A stretch of DNA of 64,000 bases from Rhizobium giardinii bv. giardinii H152 (GTDB lineage: Bacteria; Pseudomonadota; Alphaproteobacteria; Rhizobiales; Rhizobiaceae). The notes beneath the pieces were generated by a model. The model saw nothing but the letters and a program-made list of their open reading frames with translations, did no database searches and was not told the origin of the DNA. The number at the start of each line of letters is the position of its first letter. The stretch's first letter is position 1. The position numbers and the translations under genes were made by a program. Location of the stretch: contig NZ_KB902646.1 in assembly GCF_000379605.1 (NCBI RefSeq), positions 1 through 64,000 of the forward strand. Direction: 5' to 3'. Below are positions 57,888 through 64,000 of the stretch, piece after piece.

Positions 57888-58218
57888 AAAGCCTGAGCAT
57901 GGGTCGAGGCTGCCAGTCAAAACGACCGCTGCCGGAACTGTCATAAATAACCACGGTTTCGGCAGCGCAGTGTCCGAGCGATCAGGACAAGAAATCCCGG
58001 CGATCAAGCTGGCTATGGTCACGGTCAGGATGGTGATCGTGAAGCCGTTCAGGCCATCAATGATGGCGACTGTTATTTGGCCGCCTCATTCGGGCCGACA
58101 GGACCTTAGAGCCGAGCTGCGCCTGTTTCGACGCTGTTCATCGTTTGTGCGGCACCAGTCGATCGAGGTGACAAGATATGGTTATCGGGAGCACGTTTAA
58201 CAAAGCTTCCGCTTACGC
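57888..58218. other. 331-base stretch without a recognised gene
   Basis: Short open frames lack ribosome sites and family-like sequence. No clear terminator for minCDE is seen. Confidence 0.4.
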
Positions 58219-58953
58219 TTGAATGGTGGACCTTTGCCAGCAATCATAGCACACCGCGGCTATTCGGCCGCTTATCGTGAGAATTCCCCTGCGGCGTGGC
58301 AGGGTGCCATCGAAGCGGACGCCGATGTCATAGAGATCGATGTCAGGCGGTCAACAGATGGCATTTTCGTTTGCTGCCATGATGCCGATCTCAAAATCGC
58401 GGGATATTCTGGTCTAATCAAACATATGACCGTTGCTTAGATTTCGGAGTTCTCGGCGGGAGGGCATCCCGCGGCGCCACGTCTCGACGAGGCATTTTCC
58501 GTTATATAACCAGCGACGGCGATATTGTTCGACGTGAAGGATGAGAGCCACATCGCATTGTTGGAACTTCACGAATATAGGCATTTATTCTCCGAGCACC
58601 GTCTGATCTTCGGTCTTCATAGCCTGGAAGCGGTTAGAACTCTTCGTTCCTTAGGTGACGCTGAAATCTTGGGGCTATTGAATGGCGAAGAGGCTGAGGA
58701 TGAGGTCTTCTTTGATGCTGGGGGAAATATCCTGCGACTGTGGGAAAACATGACCACAGACAAGCGCGCTTGCAACCTTCAAGACCGAGGTCACGAATTG
58801 TGGATGACCGCGGGGGGATGGGGGACAGGCCGAGAGGTCGGCGAGTTCGACGCGGGTAACATACGCAGTTATCTTGACGCCGGCATTAGTGGCTTTCTTG
58901 TAAATGATCCGAAAGTTGCTCGAGTTGCTCTTGGTCCCTGCGACCCTGGGTAG
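58219..58953 (+). pseudogene. Glycerophosphodiester phosphodiesterase gene with two in-frame stops
   Basis: One reading frame from TTG 58219 to 58953 spells a complete GDPD: IIAHRGYSAAYRENSPAAWQ (catalytic HRG), ADVIEIDVRRSTDGIFVCCHD (metal E-x-D and the HD), later LFDVKDES, LIFGLHSLEAVRTLRSLG and WGTGREVGEFDAGNIRSYLD. It is broken by TAG at 58438-58440 and TAA at 58507-58509 with no frameshift between. The sequence around both stops is otherwise family-like. Unless both are suppressed, the protein is not made. Confidence 0.85.
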
Positions 58954-59275
58954 GCAAAATAGAAACCCGTCCCGTGGCACTTGGTTCGATGAATTGCCCG
59001 CGTAGGTAGCGAGCTTCTAGCGCTCACCAACCTTGTGGCATCTGCAACAAAATTCGGCTGATCTCCTTGATCCGGTCGGTCAATGCCGTTTCCAAGCGCC
59101 GTCGAGACCGCTGGGAAATATTTCGCGGTTTTTTTTGGCGTTTTGGCAGGCTTGAGTGCAAAGGGTTTTGCGACTGCCATTGCGATCTTTTCGTAAAGGT
59201 TTTGAATATCGCTGAAGCATCGGTCCCACTCCCCGCCCCCAACCAGCCGTCTGCGGCCTCCGTGCAAGTCGGTGA
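58954..59275. other. 322-base stretch without a recognised gene
   Basis: Between the broken phosphodiesterase and the convergent GntR gene. A T-run at about 59130 follows no clear stem. Nothing else was recognised. Confidence 0.4.
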
Positions 59276-59995
59276 TCAAGGACGCTGGGCAGACTCCACG
59301 TCGCGTGCAAAAACAATACTGGCGTCACTAACAGTGGCGACATGGGCGTAAGCTGCGCGACTTGCGTTAACTGCATCTGCCCGCAAGATTGCTATGACGA
59401 TGGCGTCGTGCTCTTCATAGGACCGTAGAAGGCGTCCGGGGAGGCGGAATTGAGCTCGGCGAAACGGGGCAAGGCGGGCGCGGGTTTGCGTCACCAATTC
59501 GAACACATGATCGTTGTGCGCGCCTCGATAGAGACGGGTGTGGAACTCAATGTTGTGAGCCTCATACTCGTCTTGCGCGCCGCGATGGACAAGCCGCGCC
59601 GACGCCTTGTGTTCGGATTCCAGCATTCTGCGTTCGTCCACCGTCATGCGTTCCGCCGAAAGGCGCGCGCAGATACCTTCAAGTTCCGCCATCGCCTCGA
59701 ACATCGAAGCGAGGTGCTGTTGTGTAACATTGGTGACGACGGCGCTCTTGTTGGGTTCACGCCCGACGAGACCGATGGCGCAAAGTTGCCCGAGAGCTTC
59801 GCGCACGGGCGTTCGCGATACCTCGAAACGATTGGCCAGCGAAACCTCGTCGAGCCGCTCGCCAGGCTGCATAGTCCCGGTGATGATCAGATCGGCGATC
59901 GCTCGAACCATCTGCTCGACGGTTGTTCCGGACCGGATGACTTCTTTTTTTCTGGCGAGTTTCACGAGTCGAATCTGGTTCAATTTACACTGCAT
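59276..59995 (-). CDS. GntR-family regulator, FCD subgroup
   Basis: 239 residues from ATG 59995; in-frame ATGs at 60010, 60016 and 60034 are alternatives. The winged helix is MQPGERLDEVSLANRFEVSRTPVREALGQLCAIGLVGREPNKSAVV, the FCD domain MFEAMAELEGICARLSAERMT with EYEAHNIEFHTRLYRGAHN (metal-site D/H pattern) and later histidines. It faces the biuret operon and probably represses it, its own gene or both, through TGCATACA-type sites in the gap. Confidence 0.88.
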   Translation of the reverse strand: MQCKLNQIRLVKLARKKEVIRSGTTVEQMVRAIADLIITGTMQPGERLDEVSLANRFEVSRTPVREALGQLCAIGLVGREPNKSAVVTNVTQQHLASMFEAMAELEGICARLSAERMTVDERRMLESEHKASARLVHRGAQDEYEAHNIEFHTRLYRGAHNDHVFELVTQTRARLAPFRRAQFRLPGRLLRSYEEHDAIVIAILRADAVNASRAAYAHVATVSDASIVFARDVESAQRP

Positions 59996-60004
59996 ACAGA
60001 TGCA
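59991..60004. promoter_or_regulatory. Inverted repeat, candidate GntR operator
   Basis: TGCAT-ACAG-ATGCA is a perfect inverted repeat overlapping the chosen start of the GntR gene. Related sequences TGCATACA (60153-60160) and TGCATGCA (60233-60240) occur further into the gap, the last one on the -12 element of the sigma-54 promoter. Confidence 0.5.
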
Positions 60005-60220
60005 ACGCATGGGCATTATTGTCAATGCGCGCATTAAGCGCTTGAATATTCATGATTGTTTACGCGAATTTTGCCTGCCATTCGGCATTTTCGGTTTCGG
60101 GTGATGCTCAGGTTTTTCCTTTGCTTAAAATTAAATCAGTTTTCTATTATATTGCATACACTTTACGCGGAAAGGATCCTTGACAACAATCAACTCATTA
60201 AAAAGCAATATCTTATAGAT

Positions 60221-60236
60221 TGGCACGCGCATTGCA
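60221..60236 (+). promoter_or_regulatory. Sigma-54 (RpoN) promoter of the biuret operon
   Basis: TGGCACG-CGCA-TTGCA matches the sigma-54 consensus TGGCACG-N4-TTGCW in full, with GG (60222-60223) and GC (60234-60235) ten bases apart. Transcription would begin about 12 bases on, near 60247, about 44 bases before the ATG at 60291, which also argues against an ATG at 60258. NtrC/RpoN control would suit a nitrogen-scavenging operon; no NtrC site was identified. Confidence 0.75.
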
Positions 60237-60290
60237 TGCAGTTTCCTGTGACCTTTTTTGAACCCGGCACCACGCCGCAAGGAGCCTGCC

Positions 60291-61421
60291 ATGACCAAAC
60301 TCCTTCCCATGAACCGCCGCAGCTTCCTGCAAACGACCGCGTCGGGCGCTGCCGCCCTCGGTCTTGCGCCGTCACTCTTTTCGACACCGGCCGCCGCCCA
60401 GGCTGCCCTGACTGTCGGCTTCATCTATGTCGGCCCCAAGGACGACTACGGCTACAACCAGGCGCACGCCGAGGGTGCTGCCGTGATCAAGGCGATGTCC
60501 GGCGTTACCGTGGTTGAGGAGGAAAATGTGCCGGAAACCGTCGACGTCCAGAAGACGATGGAATCGATGATCAACCTCGACGGCGCGAGCCTCGTCTTCC
60601 CCACCTCCTTCGGCTACTTCGATCCCCACATGCTCGAAATGGCCAAGAAATACCCCGACGTTCAGTTCCGCCATTGCGGCGGCCTCTGGAAAGAGGGCGT
60701 CAACCCAATGAATACCGGCTCCTATTTCGGCTACATTGGTCAGGGCCAGTATCTGAATGGCATCACCGCCGGCTATGCCTCCAAGAGCAAGAAGATCGGG
60801 TTCGTCGCTGCCAAGCCGATTCCGCAGGTTCTGCAGAACATCAACTCCTTCCTGCTTGGTGCCCGCTCGGTCGATCCGGCCATTACCTGCCAGGTCATCT
60901 TCACCGGCGAATGGTCACTGGCCGTCAAGGAGGCCGAGGCCACCAACGCGCTCGTCGACCAGGGTGCCGACGTCATCACCTGCCATGTCGATAGCCCGAA
61001 GGTGGTTGTTGAGACGGCCGCCGGCCGCGGCGCATTTGTCTGTGGCTACCATGCCAATCAGAGCCCGTTGGCGCCTGAGAAGTATCTCACCGGCTCCGAA
61101 TGGGCCTGGGGCAATGTCTATACCGATTTCGTCAAAAAGGCGCAGGCCGGCGAGAAGCTTGGCAACTTCGTCCGCGGCGGCCTGAAGGACGGCTTCGTCA
61201 AGATGAGCCCGCTCGGTCCGGGCGTCTCGGAGGAAGCCCGCAAGAAATTCGATGCAACGCTCACCGAGATGATGGCCGGCAGCTTCTCCGTCTTCAAGGG
61301 GCCGATCAAAGACAACAAGGGAGGCGATGCCGTCACCGCCGGCCAGACCTTTGCGGAGGACGCGATCGAGCTGGAAAGCATGGCCTATCTTGTCGAGGGC
61401 GTCGTCGGCTCGACATCCTGA
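60291..61421 (+). CDS. BMP-family ABC importer substrate-binding protein, Tat-type signal
   Basis: 376 residues from ATG 60291 with AAGGAG upstream. The start MNRRSFLQTTASGAAALGLA carries the twin-arginine RRSFLQ motif. The mature part has VGFIYVGPKDDYGYNQAHAEG, typical of BMP/Med lipoprotein-like (nucleoside and purine-type) binding proteins. In rhizobial biuret loci such a protein sits beside the biuret amidohydrolase, so biuret or a related ureide is the likely ligand. Followed by two permeases in one operon. Confidence 0.9.
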   Translation: MTKLLPMNRRSFLQTTASGAAALGLAPSLFSTPAAAQAALTVGFIYVGPKDDYGYNQAHAEGAAVIKAMSGVTVVEEENVPETVDVQKTMESMINLDGASLVFPTSFGYFDPHMLEMAKKYPDVQFRHCGGLWKEGVNPMNTGSYFGYIGQGQYLNGITAGYASKSKKIGFVAAKPIPQVLQNINSFLLGARSVDPAITCQVIFTGEWSLAVKEAEATNALVDQGADVITCHVDSPKVVVETAAGRGAFVCGYHANQSPLAPEKYLTGSEWAWGNVYTDFVKKAQAGEKLGNFVRGGLKDGFVKMSPLGPGVSEEARKKFDATLTEMMAGSFSVFKGPIKDNKGGDAVTAGQTFAEDAIELESMAYLVEGVVGSTS

Positions 61422-61437
61422 GAAATGGGAGAGCGCC

Positions 61438-62586
61438 ATGACGATCGGAGTGAACACATCAACGCTTTCTCCATTATCCACCGATGCTCGCGGCCCCTCG
61501 CCTCTGCTTGAATGGCTAGCGCGACGGGCGGAACCGCTCGCGATCTCGCTTGGCGCGATCCTTGCCGGCCTGGCGCTCTTCTCTCTCTTCATACTGGTGG
61601 TCGGCAAATCGCCGGCCGACCTCTTCAGGCTGATGTATACCGGTGGCTTCGGTAGCTGGTTTTCCATCCAGAACAGCCTCAGCCGCGCGGCGCCCCTGCT
61701 GCTCACCGCGCTCTGCGTCGCGCTGCCCGCGCGGCTCGGCCTTGTCGTCATCGGGGGCGAAGGGGCGGTGGTGCTCGGCGGCGTCGCTGCAGCGGCCATC
61801 GCCCTGCCGCTGACGGCGTCCGTCCCGCCGATCGTCGTCGTCCCCCTAATGGCTTTTGCCGGTATGATTGCCGGTGGTATCTGGATCGGCCTTGCCGGTG
61901 TCCTGCGTCATTATCGCGGCGTCAACGAAACCATCGCCTCGCTGCTCCTCGCCTATATCGCAATTGCGCTGATGAACCATCTGATCGAGGGGCCGCTGCG
62001 CGATCCCGCCAGCCTCAACAAGCCCTCGACCGCACCGCTTCCAGCCGAATACATGCTTGGCAATATCCCCGGCATGGATGTCAACTGGGGCTTGGTGATC
62101 GGCATCGGCGCCTGCATGATCGCCTGGGTGCTGATTGAAGCGACAAGCTTCGGCTTTGCCGCCCGCATCGCCGGCGGCAATGTTCGCGCCGCCCAGATTC
62201 AAGGCTTGCCGGTCGGCCGGCTGATCGTCGGCTTTACGGCGCTTGCCGGAAGTTTTGCCGGATTGGCCGGCATGGTCGAGGTAGCCGCCGTTCAGGGCAG
62301 CGCCAATGCCTCGCTTGTCGCCGGCTACGGCTATACTGGTATCCTCGTCGCCTTCCTCGCCCGCCATAATCCGCTGGCGATCATCCCCGTCGCCATCCTG
62401 CTCGGCGGCATCGATGCCTCGGGCGGCCTGATCCAGCGCCGCATGGGTCTGCCGGATGCCACGGTACTCGTCCTTCAGGGCACATTGTTCGTGGTGATCC
62501 TGCTGTGCGAAACCCTCTATGGCCGCTTCAGGATCTTCAATCCCGACCTCTGGAAAATGCCTACCCTCAAAGCAAGGACCGCCTGA
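61438..62586 (+). CDS. ABC importer permease (BMP/purine-type, first subunit)
   Basis: 382 residues from ATG 61438 with GGGAGAG upstream; the in-frame extension to 61327 lies inside the binding-protein gene. Many membrane segments; [25 protein letters not shown] and [32 protein letters not shown] are typical of the YufP-like permease group. Its stop overlaps the next permease start. Confidence 0.9.
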   Translation: MTIGVNTSTLSPLSTDARGPSPLLEWLARRAEPLAISLGAILAGLALFSLFILVVGKSPADLFRLMYTGGFGSWFSIQNSLSRAAPLLLTALCVALPARLGLVVIGGEGAVVLGGVAAAAIALPLTASVPPIVVVPLMAFAGMIAGGIWIGLAGVLRHYRGVNETIASLLLAYIAIALMNHLIEGPLRDPASLNKPSTAPLPAEYMLGNIPGMDVNWGLVIGIGACMIAWVLIEATSFGFAARIAGGNVRAAQIQGLPVGRLIVGFTALAGSFAGLAGMVEVAAVQGSANASLVAGYGYTGILVAFLARHNPLAIIPVAILLGGIDASGGLIQRRMGLPDATVLVLQGTLFVVILLCETLYGRFRIFNPDLWKMPTLKARTA

Positions 62587-63512
62587 TGGAAGACACCGGC
62601 ATCGGCCTGTGGGGCGTGCCCCTCGCCATCTTCGCAGGCGCCATCCGCGTCTCGACACCCTTCATCTTCGTCAGCCTGGGGGAATCGATTACCGAGCGCT
62701 CCGGCCGCATCAATCTGGGGCTCGAGGGCACGCTCGTCTTCGGTGCGATGGCGGCCTACGCCATCGCCGTCATGAGCAACTCGCCCTGGCTCGGCGTTCT
62801 CGCCGCCATGGCGACGGGCGCGGTCTTCGGCCTCGTCCACGGCTGGATCTGCAAATTCCCGAGGGTCAACGACATTGCCATCGGCATCGCCATGATGCAG
62901 TTTGGCCTCGGCCTCGCCTTCTTTCTCGGCAAGCCCTTCATCCAGCCTGTCGCGCCACATCTCCCGTCCATTCCGCTCGGCGGCTGGTCGGATCTGCCGC
63001 AGATCCAGTCGGCGCTCAACATCAACGTGCTCTTCATCCTCGGCGCGCTTCTGTCGATGGTATTCTGGTGGGCCTTCAAGAACACCCGCGTCGGCCTCAT
63101 CCTGCGCGTCGTCGGCGACAGCTCCGACGCAGCGCGCGCCATGGGTCTCAATCCGGATACCGTGCGGCTTCTGGCAACAGCCGTCGGCGGCTCGCTGGCA
63201 GCGGTCGGCGGCGCCTATCTCACGCTGTTTTATCCCGGCTCCTGGAACGAAGGCATCTCCTCGGGCCAAGGTCTGATGGCAGTGGCGCTGGTCATCTTCG
63301 CCCGGTGGAACCCGATCGGGTGCTTCCTCGCCGCCCTGCTCTTCGGCGGCGCCGGTGCTCTCGGTCCCGCCCTGCAATCGGTCGGCGTTACGCAGGGCTA
63401 CTACCTGTTCTATGCCGCCCCTTACGTGCTCACCCTCGCCATCCTCGTCGCCACTTCCTCGCCCACCCGCTCGCTCGCAGGGGCACCCGGCGCCCTGTCG
63501 ATCACGAAATAG
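62586..63512 (+). CDS. ABC importer permease (BMP/purine-type, second subunit)
   Basis: 308 residues; ATG overlaps the previous stop. [28 protein letters not shown] is the YufQ-like start, with [24 protein letters not shown] and [22 protein letters not shown] further on. With the other permease it makes the channel. No ATPase gene lies in the part of the operon shown; it must be downstream of the window or elsewhere. Confidence 0.9.
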   Translation: MEDTGIGLWGVPLAIFAGAIRVSTPFIFVSLGESITERSGRINLGLEGTLVFGAMAAYAIAVMSNSPWLGVLAAMATGAVFGLVHGWICKFPRVNDIAIGIAMMQFGLGLAFFLGKPFIQPVAPHLPSIPLGGWSDLPQIQSALNINVLFILGALLSMVFWWAFKNTRVGLILRVVGDSSDAARAMGLNPDTVRLLATAVGGSLAAVGGAYLTLFYPGSWNEGISSGQGLMAVALVIFARWNPIGCFLAALLFGGAGALGPALQSVGVTQGYYLFYAAPYVLTLAILVATSSPTRSLAGAPGALSITK

Positions 63513-63523
63513 GATATCCGGCC

Positions 63524-64000
63524 ATGACCTCTCTTGCCGCAACTGCAATCCCTACCGGCGAAAACCTGAGCTACATCGACGCCGATCCCTATCCGTGGCC
63601 TTATAACGGCGCACTGCGTCCGGACAACACAGCGCTGATCATCATCGACATGCAGACGGATTTCTGCGGTCCCGGCGGCTATGTCGATCATATGGGCTAC
63701 AGCCTCTCGCTCGTGCGTGCGCCGATCGAGCCGATCAGACAAGTCCTCGCCGCCATGCGCGCCAAGGGCTACCACATCATCCACACGCGCGAAGGCCACC
63801 GGCCCGACCTCGCCGATCTGCCCGCCAACAAACGCTGGCGCTCGCGGCGGATCAATGCGGGCATCGGCGATTTCGGGCCCTGCGGGCGCATCCTCGTTCG
63901 CGGCGAGCCCGGCTGGGACATCATTGACGAACTTTACCCGATCGAAGGCGAAACGATCATCGACAAGCCCGGCAAGGGCTCGTTCTGCGCCACCGACCTG
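63524..64000 (+). CDS. biuH: Biuret amidohydrolase, cysteine hydrolase family (cut by window end)
   Basis: The first 159 codons are present. [60 protein letters not shown] and [14 protein letters not shown] follow the BiuH of Rhizobium leguminosarum closely as remembered. The catalytic Asp (in IIDMQTDF) and Lys (in DKPGKGSF) of the isochorismatase-like triad are visible; the nucleophile Cys lies beyond the window. The enzyme hydrolyses biuret to allophanate and ammonia in cyanuric acid breakdown. It starts 11 bases after the permease gene. Confidence 0.9.
   Translation, partial: MTSLAATAIPTGENLSYIDADPYPWPYNGALRPDNTALIIIDMQTDFCGPGGYVDHMGYSLSLVRAPIEPIRQVLAAMRAKGYHIIHTREGHRPDLADLPANKRWRSRRINAGIGDFGPCGRILVRGEPGWDIIDELYPIEGETIIDKPGKGSFCATDL

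Overview
The window reads as accessory DNA from an alphaproteobacterium of the order Hyphomicrobiales (Rhizobium/Ensifer/Mesorhizobium-like), probably on a megaplasmid or chromid. The grounds are the gene content: many solute ABC importers, pcaIJF with a divergent IclR regulator, minCDE, a PmtA-like methyltransferase, a rhizobial-type biuret amidohydrolase, small rhizobial orphan proteins and many decaying genes. That placement is inference; there is no rRNA, tRNA, CRISPR array, replication gene or intact transposase to fix it.

Layout. (a) 1-2.2 kb: tail of a glutathione-dependent formaldehyde dehydrogenase, a truncated pntA and a dihaem cytochrome c. (b) 2.3-13.2 kb: an aromatic catabolism block. 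A minus-strand operon (P450, LigJ-type hydratase, solute-binding-like protein, LigK-type aldolase, cupin, ferredoxin reductase, ferredoxin) faces a plus-strand branched-chain-type ABC importer. The P450 resembles the GcoA (CYP255) aryl-ether demethylases, so the block may import a methoxylated aromatic, demethylate it and feed the lower 4,5-cleavage pathway. (c) 14.4-25.3 kb: an acid-sugar block with an SGNH hydrolase, peptide-type ABC importer, GntR regulator, KdgD-type dehydratase, enolase-superfamily enzyme, cupin and alpha/beta hydrolase. (d) 25.3-30.8 kb: a broken toxin-antitoxin pair, small orphan genes, an Old Yellow Enzyme, and an SDR with a divergent TetR regulator.

(e) 31-37.1 kb: the most unusual region, an apparent RiPP cluster: a 67-residue precursor candidate, a YcaO protein, a TfuA protein and a cyclase-ATPase-TPR protein in one overlapping operon, facing a haem-oxygenase-like diiron protein. 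YcaO plus TfuA suggests peptide thioamidation. (f) 37.2-40.7 kb: IclR regulator and pcaIJF, the last steps of the beta-ketoadipate pathway. (g) 40.9-55.4 kb: housekeeping and stress genes (large anchored protein, TetR, DUF763, catalase, 3-methyladenine glycosylase, VapBC, SLC13 permease, methyltransferase), among remnants of an epimerase and an HxlR regulator. The catalase lies between two direct repeats of about 236 bp, each joining the end of the glycosylase gene to the start of the DUF763 gene.

(h) 56-57.9 kb: minCDE. (i) 58.2-59 kb: a glycerophosphodiesterase gene with two in-frame stops. (j) 59.3-64 kb: GntR regulator and a BMP-type ABC importer followed by a biuret amidohydrolase cut by the window edge, preceded by a consensus-like sigma-54 promoter, which suggests nitrogen-scavenging control.
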